From: a bacterium
Lineage (GTDB): Bacteria > SZUA-79 > Acidulodesulfobacterales > Acidulodesulfobacteraceae
Assembly: GCA_003232385.1 (NCBI GenBank)
Contig: QIJE01000001.1
Span: 1-64,000 of the forward strand
Reading direction: 5' to 3'
Length of the DNA stretch: 64,000 nt
The notes under the pieces were generated by a model that searched no databases, was not told the DNA's origin, and saw only the letters and a list, made by a program, of their open reading frames with translations. The position numbers and the translations under genes were made by a program. How positions within the stretch are numbered: the stretch's first letter is position 1; each line of letters starts with the position of its first letter. Positions 27,997 to 37,547 of this stretch are shown in pieces.

Positions 27997-28752
27997 CTAT
28001 AACCTTACCTGTATCCCTTTGGATTTTAAATATTTTTTTATCGGAATAATGCCTGTTTTCTTATAATGAAATATTGATGCGGCTAAAGCGGCACCTGCAC
28101 CGGCTTTTACAAAAACCTCCTCTATGTCCGCCTCATCTTCTGCCCCTCCGGAAGCTATGACCGGGATTTTAACGCTTTTAACCACTGAGGAAGTCAAATT
28201 TATTTCATAACCGCTCCCGGTTCCGTCTCTATCCATACTCGTTAAAAGTATCTCGCCTGCGCCGCGGTTATATACCTCCTTTGCCCATTCTATCGCATTA
28301 ATACCCGTATTGTTTCTTCCTCCATAAGTAAAAACAAAATATTCTTCTCCGACCTTTTTCGCATCTATCGCTATCACTATTGTAGACGATCCAAATTTTT
28401 TTGCCGCAATATCTATCAGATCCGGCTTTAAAACTGCGGCAGTGTTTATAGAAACCTTGTCGGCTCCGCTATTCAACAAATTCCTTATGTCTTCCACATC
28501 GGAAATGCCTCCGCCTACGCTAAAAGGAATAAATATATTCTTAGAAATCTCTTCGACGAGTTTAAGTATAGTCTTCCTTTTTTCGTGGGAAGCCGTAATA
28601 TCTAAAAACATGAGTTCGTCTGCAAGTTCGTCGTTATATCTCTTCGCAAGCTCTATGGGATTTCCGGCTATTCGCAGTCCTTCGAAACGGGTACCCTTAA
28701 CGACCTCGCCGTTCTTAATATCAAGACACGGTATTATTCTTTTAGCAAGCAT
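27997..28752 (-). CDS. hisF: Imidazole glycerol-phosphate synthase cyclase subunit
   Basis: A 251-residue TIM barrel starting MLAKRIIPCLDIKNGEVVKG. The catalytic Asp residues are D11 (CLDIK) and D at about 130 (AIDAKK), and the phosphate-binding loops are SVGGGI and SGGAED. With HisH it turns PRFAR plus ammonia into IGP and AICAR. It lies 5 nt after hisA. Confidence 0.96.
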   Translation of the reverse strand: MLAKRIIPCLDIKNGEVVKGTRFEGLRIAGNPIELAKRYNDELADELMFLDITASHEKRKTILKLVEEISKNIFIPFSVGGGISDVEDIRNLLNSGADKVSINTAAVLKPDLIDIAAKKFGSSTIVIAIDAKKVGEEYFVFTYGGRNNTGINAIEWAKEVYNRGAGEILLTSMDRDGTGSGYEINLTSSVVKSVKIPVIASGGAEDEADIEEVFVKAGAGAALAASIFHYKKTGIIPIKKYLKSKGIQVRL

Positions 28753-28757
28753 AAAAT

Positions 28758-29486
28758 TTAATCCTGTATTAATAAATCATTCGTTTTTCTCAAATCCAAT
28801 CTTCCGTCGTATAATGCCTTTCCTATTATGACCCCTTCAAGATTGGGAAAATTTAATTTCTTAAGTCTTACGACGTCTTCCGATGCGGAAATCCCACCGG
28901 ATGCAATAAAATTAATATCTAACTCCGATAGCTTTGATATCAAATCTAAATTTACCCCCTGAAGCATTCCGTCTTTTTTAATATCCGTAAATATAAACGA
29001 TTTTATACCGCAACTGTGTTTTAATTCGTCTACCGCATCCGTAAAACAATAAGTTATAAGCTCCTTCCATCCCGAAATCGCGATTTTTTCATTGCATAAA
29101 TCAATTCCGGCTATTATTTTGCCTTCGTACTTTAACAAGGACGGCTTTACGGATTCTATGTCCTTAAACAATATGGAGCCTAAAACTACATAAGACGCAC
29201 CCGCATTAAAATAGCCCTCTACGGTTTCATTATTCCTTATCCCGCCACCTACTTCCACCGGAATATTCACCGATTTTATAATATCTTTTATAACATCAAA
29301 ATTATCGGGGTATCCGGACTTTGCTCCGTCCAAATCGATCAAATGAAGTCTTTTAGCCCCATATTTCTGCCATTTGAGCGCAGCTTCCAGGGGAGAGATA
29401 TTATATTCCTTCTTTCGGTCGTAATCCCCCATAGTCAATCTTACGCATTTTGAACCGAGTACATCTACAGCCGGTATTATAATCAT
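28758..29486 (-). CDS. hisA: ProFAR isomerase (phosphoribosylformimino-AICAR isomerase)
   Basis: A 242-residue TIM barrel homologous to HisF, with IIPAVDVLGSKCVRL at the start (catalytic Asp about 8), VEVGGGIRN and ASGGISASED phosphate loops, and a second Asp near 130 (IAGIDLC). It catalyses the Amadori isomerisation of ProFAR in histidine synthesis. Confidence 0.95.
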   Translation of the reverse strand: MIIIPAVDVLGSKCVRLTMGDYDRKKEYNISPLEAALKWQKYGAKRLHLIDLDGAKSGYPDNFDVIKDIIKSVNIPVEVGGGIRNNETVEGYFNAGASYVVLGSILFKDIESVKPSLLKYEGKIIAGIDLCNEKIAISGWKELITYCFTDAVDELKHSCGIKSFIFTDIKKDGMLQGVNLDLISKLSELDINFIASGGISASEDVVRLKKLNFPNLEGVIIGKALYDGRLDLRKTNDLLIQD

Positions 29487-29547
29487 AGTCGTTTATTATA
29501 TTGTAATCATTTATATTTAATTTAGATACGGAGTTCCATCGTCAAAC

Positions 29548-30165
29548 TTAACCGGCGATAAAATTCCTAAGTAACGCTAAACCTGCGTTATGACTCTTCT
29601 CCGGGTGAAACTGACATGCAAAGATATTGTCTTTTTGCACGCAGGCGGCAAATTCTCCGTAATAATCGCATACCGCAACCGTAATATCTTCTTCCGGCAG
29701 GCAATAATAAGAGTGAAGGAAATAAAAGAACATATCGTCCGTGCCCGCGGTAGTCGGATATTTGTTTGTCCGCTTTAATATTTTTATATCATTCCACCCG
29801 ATATGCGGTATTAACGGGGTTTTGTCCTCATCAAACCTTACCACTTTCCCCTTTAAAATAGCTAAGCCCTCGCTACATCCGAATTCTTCGGATGTCTCAA
29901 ATAAAAGCTGCATTCCAAGACATATTCCCAAGAAATTCTTTCCGCCGTTTATGGCATCCTTAATCGGTTCGACTAAACCCTTTTGCTTTAGGGTGCGCAT
30001 GGCATCTTGAAATCCGCCTACGCCGGGTAGTATAAGGTGCGAAGCATTCTTAATATCCCTATAATTATCTGAAATATCGGCTTCATATCCCACGTAACCG
30101 ACGGCGTTCCTAACATTCTTAAGGTTGCCCATTCCATAGTCTATTATAACAATGTTTTTTTTCAT
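29548..30165 (-). CDS. hisH: Imidazole glycerol-phosphate synthase glutaminase subunit
   Basis: 205 residues, a class I amidotransferase. The nucleophile Cys is in FLGICLGMQLLFE (about 82), and the His and Glu of the triad in CQFHPEKSH (about 188-190). It feeds ammonia to HisF. Its ATG overlaps the stop of the upstream amidase gene (ATGA). Confidence 0.95.
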   Translation of the reverse strand: MKKNIVIIDYGMGNLKNVRNAVGYVGYEADISDNYRDIKNASHLILPGVGGFQDAMRTLKQKGLVEPIKDAINGGKNFLGICLGMQLLFETSEEFGCSEGLAILKGKVVRFDEDKTPLIPHIGWNDIKILKRTNKYPTTAGTDDMFFYFLHSYYCLPEEDITVAVCDYYGEFAACVQKDNIFACQFHPEKSHNAGLALLRNFIAG

Positions 30166-31199
30166 CTTTTTTTAATTATATAATATTTATAAATCGCATT
30201 TGCAATCCCGTTTGCAATCAGTTGCCTAAACGTAGAAGAGGCTAAGAGATGCTCCTCATACGGATTGGAAATATAGGCATATTCTATTATAACCGCCGGC
30301 ATTTTCGTAAATCGCAAAACATAAAGATCGTCATGCACTACTCCGTCATATTTAAGATTTAAGCCGGACGAAACATAATGTTCCAAATACTTTGCGAATT
30401 GATACGAGTTTCCGTAATGATAATAATAAGTGGTCGTTCCATACATATATGGAACCACGGCGGAATTGCTATATAACCCTATAAATAAATCTGCGCCGCT
30501 CCTATTTGCTTCTGCCGCCCTTTGCTGCAAACTTACGTTTATATTGGAGGTTCTATCTATTTCCGTTTTTATTCCCCTGGCTTTTAAAATCTTTCTTAAT
30601 TTTAACGCAATGCTCAGATTTACAAAGCTTTCCGGCAGCCCCATAGGCCCGATCCCCCCGGGGTCGCTCCCGCCATGACCGGCGTCTATAAAAACGTTAA
30701 ATCTGACTTCCTGTTTTTTCTCGGCCTTGCTTGATACCGCCCCCGCATAAATAACGACCTTATAACGGTCATTCCCGAGATTTATAGTCCTTATTCGAAG
30801 TTTTGCCAATATATTTTTTTGTCTTATAACTATATGAACGGCATACTCGGGGGCTGTACTGAACTGTGAATATGAAACCGAAAATATATTTTTGAAAGGC
30901 CTCACTATCTTTTTCTTGCGGCCGTAAAGGACGGCATGTCTGAAGACTAAGATAGAAAATCTTTTATACCCCTTTTTAAATAAATATTCCTTATAAAAAG
31001 GGCTGCCGATTGTATAGACATTAATGGTTCCGCTACTGCGGCCAAAAATAACCCTTGTAATTTTAGTTACTTTACCGCTATAGGCATAGACGGTTTTTAT
31101 ACCCCTTGAGATTACCGTTAGATTTAAAATAAATAAAAACGCCGGTAAAAAAAACAGGGCAAAAGATACTTTTCTTCTATAACTAAATGGACTTTTCAT
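30162..31199 (-). CDS. N-acetylmuramoyl-L-alanine amidase (Amidase_3), altered zinc site
   Basis: About 345 residues from the ATG at 31199, which gives a signal peptide or N-terminal anchor (KSPFSYRRKVSFALFFLPAF). The N-terminal AMIN-like beta domain is about 40-150. The Amidase_3 domain is about 165-340, with IDAGHGGSDPG (first zinc His), LPESFVNLS (zinc Glu) and the catalytic Glu in PAVIIEYAYISNP. The third zinc ligand, the His of the usual S-I-H-A-N-A, is Tyr here (LYSNSA), so activity is uncertain. It would cleave the stem peptide from peptidoglycan. It lies inside the his operon, overlapping hisH by 4 nt. Confidence 0.85.
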   Translation of the reverse strand: MKSPFSYRRKVSFALFFLPAFLFILNLTVISRGIKTVYAYSGKVTKITRVIFGRSSGTINVYTIGSPFYKEYLFKKGYKRFSILVFRHAVLYGRKKKIVRPFKNIFSVSYSQFSTAPEYAVHIVIRQKNILAKLRIRTINLGNDRYKVVIYAGAVSSKAEKKQEVRFNVFIDAGHGGSDPGGIGPMGLPESFVNLSIALKLRKILKARGIKTEIDRTSNINVSLQQRAAEANRSGADLFIGLYSNSAVVPYMYGTTTYYYHYGNSYQFAKYLEHYVSSGLNLKYDGVVHDDLYVLRFTKMPAVIIEYAYISNPYEEHLLASSTFRQLIANGIANAIYKYYIIKKR

Positions 31200-31221
31200 C
31201 GCTACATAATATATTAATAAA

Positions 31222-31947
31222 TCAAATACTGCCCTTTGTAGACGGCACCGTATTACGGTTATTCTTAACCTCAAGGGCGTTAGATACGGAAATTCCCGTT
31301 GCTTTAAACACAGCCTCGACCATATGATGGGCGTTAGAACCGTACAAGACGTTAATATGCAAATTTATAAGGGCATTTTTACACAACGCTTCGAAAAAAA
31401 TATTAGAATAGACGTAAAAAAATTTATCGACAAGAATTTCCCTTATCCCGTCTTTATCGAACTCCTTATATTTATCGGAAAGCCTTGATAATACCCTTGA
31501 ATATTCAGTCGGCTTAATCGGTTCAGTCATATCCGTGCCGTCGTATTTGTATATAAAAAATGATCTTCCGGAAAAATCGACAACAGAGTGGACCATTGAC
31601 TCGTCCATAGGCACAAAAGCACTGCCGAACCTCTGAATGCCCTTTTTATCGCCGGATAATTCCCTTAATGCACCGCCCATGACGATTCCAATATCCTCTA
31701 CGAGATGATGGAGGTCTATATCGGTGTCCCCTTTTGCCTCAAGAGTTATATCAAAACGGGAATGTTTCGAAAACTGTTCAAGCATATGATTGAAAAACGG
31801 AACGCCCGAATCAATTTTATATATGCCCTTCCCATCAAGATTTAACGAAAATTTTATATAGGTTTCAGTCGTTTTTCTTAAAAAATTACCCTTGCGGTCT
31901 CTATAGATTTTAGCATTATTTTCTGGTGTTTTTTTCATCTTTTCCAT
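31222..31947 (-). CDS. hisB: Imidazoleglycerol-phosphate dehydratase
   Basis: A monofunctional HisB. The manganese-binding repeats are visible: FFNHMLEQFSKHSRFD and DIDLHHLVEDIG in the N-terminal half, and NAHHMVEAVFKA near the end. It converts IGP to imidazole-acetol phosphate. The ATG at 31947 is used because it has a GAAAGG site and lies about 20 nt after a likely transcription start (a TATAAT at 31973-31978 on the minus strand). An upstream in-frame ATG at 31971 would precede that start. The -35 of this internal promoter is poor. Confidence 0.93.
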   Translation of the reverse strand: MEKMKKTPENNAKIYRDRKGNFLRKTTETYIKFSLNLDGKGIYKIDSGVPFFNHMLEQFSKHSRFDITLEAKGDTDIDLHHLVEDIGIVMGGALRELSGDKKGIQRFGSAFVPMDESMVHSVVDFSGRSFFIYKYDGTDMTEPIKPTEYSRVLSRLSDKYKEFDKDGIREILVDKFFYVYSNIFFEALCKNALINLHINVLYGSNAHHMVEAVFKATGISVSNALEVKNNRNTVPSTKGSI

Positions 31948-32051
31948 TGCAGACCTTTCAAATCTTTGCATTATTATATCATGTTTTTTAAAAAAACCGA
32001 CAGCCTTTTTCTGCCCTTCTCCCGCTTGTTAAAAAATAGGGTATCATATAA

Positions 32052-33149
32052 TCATTGAATGGTTTTGAAAACCCTGAAATAATCAATTAGTTTTTTATTC
32101 TCTGCAGGCGTGCCTACGGTTATTCTGTAAAACATTTTCATGCTGCCGTCAAAACTTCTTATGATTATTTTATTATCTTTAAGAAATTGTTCGAATTTTA
32201 TTTTTAATTTATTATCCTTAAGTCTTATCAGGATAAAATTGGCATCGGACGGATAAACCTCCATAAAATTAAATTTCTTTAATGCGGAATATAATTTATT
32301 TCTTTGACTAATCGTCTTTTTTATATTTTTGTCGAATTCATCAAAATTATTTAAAAAGAACTCGATGGAACTCAATGTTAAGGAATTAATATTAAAGGGT
32401 AATTTTATTTTTTTAAATTCGTTTATAAGTTTATCGCTGGAAAAAAGCATTCCAAACCTTAATCCTGCCAGCCCGATCTTGGAAAATGTCCTTAAAACGA
32501 TTAAATTATCGTATTCGGGTATGTTTTTTATAAAAGATTCTACATCGGAAAAATATATATAAGCTTCATCGACCACGACGATATTATTTTTATTTTTTAA
32601 GAGACTCTTTATGATATTCCGATCGAAATGGTTTCCAGTAGGATTGTTGGGATAACTAAAAAAGAATATATTATTAAAGTAATTTTGATTAGCATCAATA
32701 TCTTTCGGCAGGTCAAAATATTTTTCTTCAAGTTTTATACGGTTAATTTTTAAATCATTGTATCTTGCCACGATATCGTACATAGAAAAAGACGGGGTCG
32801 GAATGTTTACGACAACATCTTTTTTGAGACTAAGTAAAATAATAGAGATAAGTTCGTCCGAACCGTTACCGAAAATGAAATTTCTAACCGGTATATCGTA
32901 AAATATTTCCAGTAATTTTATAAGATCGCCGGAACTTGAATCCGGATAAAGATTTATGAGCGTATCTTTTATAAAATTTGCATAGCTTCGTTTAATTTTT
33001 TTGCTCAGCGTATAATTGGATTCATTTGCATCAAGCTTTAATATACCGCCGGCCTTGATAAAGCCCTGCCCTTGCGGTTCGCTTACCTTGTAAGCGGTAA
33101 GCCCGCGAACGCTGTCTTTAATAAAATCTTCTATTTTTAATGAAGGCAT
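32052..33149 (-). CDS. hisC: Histidinol-phosphate aminotransferase
   Basis: 365 residues, fold-type I PLP enzyme: LDANESNYTL near the start, PNNPTGN, VVDEAYIYFS and the PLP lysine in RTFSKIGLAGLRFG (about 225). Its place between hisD and hisB marks it as the true HisC, in contrast to the related enzyme at 2.2-3.3 kb. Confidence 0.95.
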   Translation of the reverse strand: MPSLKIEDFIKDSVRGLTAYKVSEPQGQGFIKAGGILKLDANESNYTLSKKIKRSYANFIKDTLINLYPDSSSGDLIKLLEIFYDIPVRNFIFGNGSDELISIILLSLKKDVVVNIPTPSFSMYDIVARYNDLKINRIKLEEKYFDLPKDIDANQNYFNNIFFFSYPNNPTGNHFDRNIIKSLLKNKNNIVVVDEAYIYFSDVESFIKNIPEYDNLIVLRTFSKIGLAGLRFGMLFSSDKLINEFKKIKLPFNINSLTLSSIEFFLNNFDEFDKNIKKTISQRNKLYSALKKFNFMEVYPSDANFILIRLKDNKLKIKFEQFLKDNKIIIRSFDGSMKMFYRITVGTPAENKKLIDYFRVFKTIQ

Positions 33150-33161
33150 ATTAACAATTTA

Positions 33162-34463
33162 TTATTTTATCTTTTTAATACGATAACTCGCAGATTCTCC
33201 GTGGGCGTTTAACCCCTCGATACTTGAGAAAAAGGCTATGTCTCCCGCTTTCTTTGTCAAAAATTCCGGGCTTGACGAAATAACACTGGTCCTTTTAAGA
33301 AAAGACAACGTATCTAACGGTGAAAAAAATCTTGCAGTTCCACCCGTGGGAAGGACATGGCTTGGACCTGCGACATAATCTCCAACCGCTTCGGGGGTAC
33401 TTCCGCCTAAAAATATCGCCCCTGAGTTTTTTATTAAAAACAGCTTTTCGAACGGATTTCTAATGCACAGTTCTAGATGTTCCGGTGCAAGCTCGTTGGC
33501 AACCTCTATAGATTCCTCTATCGAATTCGTTAAAACCGAAGAGGCATTGGAATTTATAGATTTTTCGATTATATCTCTCCTCGGTTCTCTATGCACGAGA
33601 TGTCTTAAAATATCGTCAACTCTCTCTATCATATCGGAAGAATGGGTTATAAGGGTAGAGATCGCCATTTCGTCATGCTCCGCCTGAGATATCATATCTA
33701 TTGCAACAATCTCGGGATCGGCGGATTCATCGCAAATTATTGCAATCTCACTCGGTCCTGCAATCATATCGATATCGACATCGCCGTAAACCATCTTTTT
33801 TGCCGTTGCGACATAAATATTTCCCGGGCCAACTATTTTGTCAACCCGCATTATCGTTTCGGTCCCGTATGCAAGTGCAAATATCGCTTGGGGTCCTCCT
33901 ATTTTAAATATGTTTTCTACGCCGCACAAAACTGCCGATGCTATAACGAAATTATCTAATTTATCTGACGGCGGAGTAACCATAACAACCTCTTTAACCC
34001 CCGCTGCCGACGCAGGAACCGCGTTCATTATTACAGAAGACGGATAACTCGCCTTACCGCCCGGAACGTACATTCCCACCCGCTGAATCGGAGCTATAAG
34101 CTGGCCGGTTATTAGTCCGTCGGCATTATGAGAAAGCCAGGTCTGTAACTTTTGTTTAGAATGATATTCGTAAACCCTTTCTATCGTCTCCTCTATAATT
34201 TTTCGCTCATTCTTTTTTAAGGATTTTACGGCATCCGCTTTTTCTTTTTCATCAACCAAGAAGTTCTCGGGTTTGAGTTCTATCTTGTCAAACTTTTTCG
34301 TATAAAACGATAACGCCTCGTCTCCTTTTGCGATGACGTCTGAACGGATAATTTTAAGCTCCTGCTGAATTTTATCGGAAAAATCAAGCTGTCCGAGCCT
34401 TTTTTCTTTCAAAAATTCCTTAAAATTATCTTTATTGCTAAAATTAGATATCCGTATCCGCAT
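33162..34463 (-). CDS. hisD: Histidinol dehydrogenase
   Basis: 433 residues, a zinc- and NAD-dependent enzyme for the last two steps to histidine. The signature IAGPSEIAIICDESADPEIVAIDMISQAEHDE (about 235-266) includes the zinc ligands Gln and His, and the catalytic APEHLELC lies near 325. It overlaps hisG by 20 bp. Confidence 0.96.
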   Translation of the reverse strand: MRIRISNFSNKDNFKEFLKEKRLGQLDFSDKIQQELKIIRSDVIAKGDEALSFYTKKFDKIELKPENFLVDEKEKADAVKSLKKNERKIIEETIERVYEYHSKQKLQTWLSHNADGLITGQLIAPIQRVGMYVPGGKASYPSSVIMNAVPASAAGVKEVVMVTPPSDKLDNFVIASAVLCGVENIFKIGGPQAIFALAYGTETIMRVDKIVGPGNIYVATAKKMVYGDVDIDMIAGPSEIAIICDESADPEIVAIDMISQAEHDEMAISTLITHSSDMIERVDDILRHLVHREPRRDIIEKSINSNASSVLTNSIEESIEVANELAPEHLELCIRNPFEKLFLIKNSGAIFLGGSTPEAVGDYVAGPSHVLPTGGTARFFSPLDTLSFLKRTSVISSSPEFLTKKAGDIAFFSSIEGLNAHGESASYRIKKIK

Positions 34464-35226
34464 TTTTTTCTACCTGCTCCTTTAAACTGCCTATCATGGA
34501 TGCGATATTTGTTGGATTGATTTTAAGGCTTGCCCTATTTACTATAAACCTTGATGTTACGTAAGCGATATCATCAACGGGTACTAAATTGTTTTGCCTC
34601 AGGGTTTCTCCCGTCGAAACTAGATCTACGATAAAATCGCAAAGTCCGGATATCGGGGCAAGCTCCACATTGCCGTAAAGTTTTATGATTTGAATATTGG
34701 AAACGCCCTTTTTATTAAAGAAGTCTTTCGTAATATGAACATACTTCGTTGCGACACGTATGTTGGTCTTAAAAAAATATATATTCTTCTTAATGCGGTC
34801 GGTAATCTTAATATCGGAAAATGGTTTTTCGCCTTTATGTAGGCTGATATAATCGCTGTTGCGGCTATGCAAATCTCCTTTTTCGGTTATTAAATCCCCT
34901 CTCACGGCCACAACGACCTTGCACTTGCCTATTTTTAAATCTAACGGCTCATATACATTCTTAGGTTTCTCAAGCAAAACATCTTTTCCGGCGATACCGG
35001 CGTCTGCAGCGCCGTATTCTACGAATGTAGGCACATCCCAAGGCTTCACTATAAGTAAGCCGACTTCATCGTCTTCATATTCAAACGTGAGCCTTCGGGA
35101 ATCGTAATCGCTATCCGGATGTTTAATGTATCCGGATTTCCTTAGCAACTCAAGACCGTCTTTAAGAATTCTGCCTTTAGGCACTGCTATTCTAAGCTTT
35201 TTCTTTTTATTTTGTGTAGTTTTCAT
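34444..35226 (-). CDS. hisG: ATP phosphoribosyltransferase, short-form-like with an insert
   Basis: At 260 residues it lies between the short (about 210) and long (about 290) HisG forms. The core is of the short type: AVPKGRIL at the start, GYVDAGIAGKDVL-type loop (EYGAADAGIAGKDVL), and ELAPISGLCDFIVDLVSTGETL (PRPP loop). It ends soon after SRFIVNRASLK, with no C-terminal ACT-like regulatory domain. The extra length is an insert of roughly 35-40 residues (about 112-150) between VAVRGDL and RVATKY. Short forms need HisZ, which is not in this window. First enzyme of histidine synthesis. Confidence 0.93.
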   Translation of the reverse strand: MKTTQNKKKKLRIAVPKGRILKDGLELLRKSGYIKHPDSDYDSRRLTFEYEDDEVGLLIVKPWDVPTFVEYGAADAGIAGKDVLLEKPKNVYEPLDLKIGKCKVVVAVRGDLITEKGDLHSRNSDYISLHKGEKPFSDIKITDRIKKNIYFFKTNIRVATKYVHITKDFFNKKGVSNIQIIKLYGNVELAPISGLCDFIVDLVSTGETLRQNNLVPVDDIAYVTSRFIVNRASLKINPTNIASMIGSLKEQVEKNADTDI

Positions 35227-35242
35227 TTTGTTATAACGGCTA

Positions 35243-36580
35243 TTATTCTACCTGCGCATCTCTTTCATGAATTTTATTATTAAAAATAGGTTCTACGATA
35301 GGCGCAGGCTCATCCTCCTTCACTCTGGAAACCATAGCGCCTAAACCGGCCAATTTTTTTTCCATTTTTTCATAACCCCTGTCCAAGTGATAAATCCGCG
35401 AAACGGTTGTGCAACCGTCGGAAGATGCCAAGCCGGCTAAAACGAGTGAAGCACTTGCCCTTAAATCCGTAGCCATAACCTCCGCACCTGAAAGTTTTTT
35501 TACGCCTTTTACTATAGCAAAATTATTTCTTACCTTTATATCCGCCTTAAGACGCATGAGTTCTGCAACATGCATGAATCTATTCTCAAAAACATTTTCG
35601 GCTATAACACAGAGTCCGCTTGAAAGTGTCATTAACGCCATCATCTGAGCCTGCATATCGGTGGGAAAATTCGGATAAGGAGCAGTAGAAATGTCAACAC
35701 TTTTAATGACCTTAGAGCCTTTTATCCTTAAGGAAGACGAGGAATTTATAATGATTTTGGCTCCGGCCTCGGAAAGTTTACTAATGATGGCTTTAAGATG
35801 TCTTACCTCGATATCGTTAAGAATAATATCCCCTTTCGTAATAGCGGATGCCACCATAAACGTTCCGGCCTCTATCCTGTCCGGAAGAACGCCGTGTTTT
35901 AACTTATTCAATTTCTTAACACCTTTTATAACAATTACGGCAAGCTCGGTTCTCCTTATATCTGCCCCGCCGTTGTTAAGCGCAAGAATCAAATCGTCTA
36001 TCTCCGGTTCCATCGCCGCATTTTTTATTACCGTAGTTCCTTCGGCAAGCGTTGCCGCCATAATTACGTTTTCGGTTCCGGTTACCGACGGAATAGGAAA
36101 CGTAATCATGGCACCCTTAAGTTTATCGGCACTCACCTCTACGTATCCATGGTCTACTTCTACGTCGGCACCCAAAAGCCTAAAGGCATTCAGGTGAAAA
36201 TCTATGGGCCTTGCCCCTATAGCGCAGCCACCCGGCAAAGATACCCTCGCTCTCTTATATTTAGCAAGAAGCGGGCCTAAAACTAAAATAGATGCCCTCA
36301 TGGTTTTAACAAGGTCATAAGGCGCATCGCAATTATTGATATGGGAAGTATTTATAATAACCTTATCCGCCCTATCGGACTCTTTGATCTCCGCCCCAAG
36401 GCTTATTAAAAGTTTTTTAATCGTTTTTATGTCTTCAAGGTCGGGGACATTGTCGATTTCATTATCGACGTTGTCGAACATTATTGAAGAGACTATTATC
36501 GGCAAGGACGCATTCTTAGAGCCGCTTATCGAAACCCCTCCTTTCAACGGAATGCCTCCCTCTATTACCATACTATCCAT
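35243..36580 (-). CDS. murA: UDP-N-acetylglucosamine 1-carboxyvinyltransferase
   Basis: 445 residues with the enolpyruvyl transferase double-domain fold. The SGSKNASLPI start (KN motif) is present. The fosfomycin-target Cys lies in the PGGCAIGARPID loop (about 114). The DLRASASLVLAGL motif lies near 375. It commits UDP-GlcNAc to peptidoglycan. It overlaps prmC by 8 bp and leads into hisG 17 nt later. Confidence 0.95.
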   Translation of the reverse strand: MDSMVIEGGIPLKGGVSISGSKNASLPIIVSSIMFDNVDNEIDNVPDLEDIKTIKKLLISLGAEIKESDRADKVIINTSHINNCDAPYDLVKTMRASILVLGPLLAKYKRARVSLPGGCAIGARPIDFHLNAFRLLGADVEVDHGYVEVSADKLKGAMITFPIPSVTGTENVIMAATLAEGTTVIKNAAMEPEIDDLILALNNGGADIRRTELAVIVIKGVKKLNKLKHGVLPDRIEAGTFMVASAITKGDIILNDIEVRHLKAIISKLSEAGAKIIINSSSSLRIKGSKVIKSVDISTAPYPNFPTDMQAQMMALMTLSSGLCVIAENVFENRFMHVAELMRLKADIKVRNNFAIVKGVKKLSGAEVMATDLRASASLVLAGLASSDGCTTVSRIYHLDRGYEKMEKKLAGLGAMVSRVKEDEPAPIVEPIFNNKIHERDAQVE

Positions 36581-37544
36581 ATGTTATTTTAGTTACCCTC
36601 TCCTTATTGCTTAAATCGTTAGCAAAGACTAACCGTTTAAATTTTATACCGTTATAATTAGTGAATTTTTTTTCGAATAAAGAATAAATAGCCGATTTCT
36701 TTCTATAGTCTATTTCTAAAATAATACTCTTTTTATTTCTGGAGTGGAGAACGGCGGCATCAAATATTTTTCTGTAAAATTTAAGTCCGTCCTCACCGCC
36801 GTCCAAAGCTTCAGGGGGTTCATAAAATTTAATTCCGTCGTCTAAAATTTTCAATTCGTCGGTTTCTATGTACGGAGGGTTGGAAACTATTATATCGAAA
36901 TTATCAAAATCGTATATATCAAAACCGTTCGGTTTCAAATAACAATCGAAGTCATGCAAAGACGAACGGCATAAAGACAAATCTGTTTTTTTTGATTTTA
37001 ACATGTCAAAATAAACCGGGATTACTTTCTTTTCGACTCTGTTCGCTTTAATATTTTTTTTTGCAACGTTTAAACTTTTAATACTATTATCGACAGCATA
37101 GATTATAACATTATATGAATTCTTTGCAATAGAAATCGCAACGGCTCCGGAACCGGTACCGATATCAAGAATATAAATTTTTCTTTTTAATTCATTTTGA
37201 AATTTTTCTATTTCTTTTAGCGCTTCATCTACCAAGCACTCCGTATCCGGTCTGGGTATTAAAACGGATCCGTCAACAAAAAATTCTAAAGAATAAAACT
37301 CTTTTTTATTGGCGATATACGCATACGGCTCTTTTCTACTCCTTCTTTTAATCAGTTTTTCAAATAAATCCACCTTATTCTTGTCAAGCTTATCGCCATA
37401 GGAAATAATAACTTCACCCATTGATTTTTTCAAAGCATATCTCATTAAAACAATCGACTCATCGAAAGCATTTCCGATATCGCTACGTATAAGGCGAGTC
37501 TCGCCCTCTTTAATCAATTCATAAACCGATAAATCTTCATCCAT
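36573..37544 (-). CDS. prmC: Release factor glutamine methyltransferase
   Basis: 323 residues, a class I SAM methyltransferase. The SAM loop is ILDIGTGSGAVAISIAK (about 130-146) and the glutamine-recognition motif NPPY is in IIVSNPPYIE (about 220). It is longer than the usual 280 because of an inserted stretch before NPPY. It methylates the GGQ glutamine of release factors; its substrate gene prfA is directly upstream (3 nt). Confidence 0.94.
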   Translation of the reverse strand: MDEDLSVYELIKEGETRLIRSDIGNAFDESIVLMRYALKKSMGEVIISYGDKLDKNKVDLFEKLIKRRSRKEPYAYIANKKEFYSLEFFVDGSVLIPRPDTECLVDEALKEIEKFQNELKRKIYILDIGTGSGAVAISIAKNSYNVIIYAVDNSIKSLNVAKKNIKANRVEKKVIPVYFDMLKSKKTDLSLCRSSLHDFDCYLKPNGFDIYDFDNFDIIVSNPPYIETDELKILDDGIKFYEPPEALDGGEDGLKFYRKIFDAAVLHSRNKKSIILEIDYRKKSAIYSLFEKKFTNYNGIKFKRLVFANDLSNKERVTKITYG

Positions 37545-37547
37545 GCG

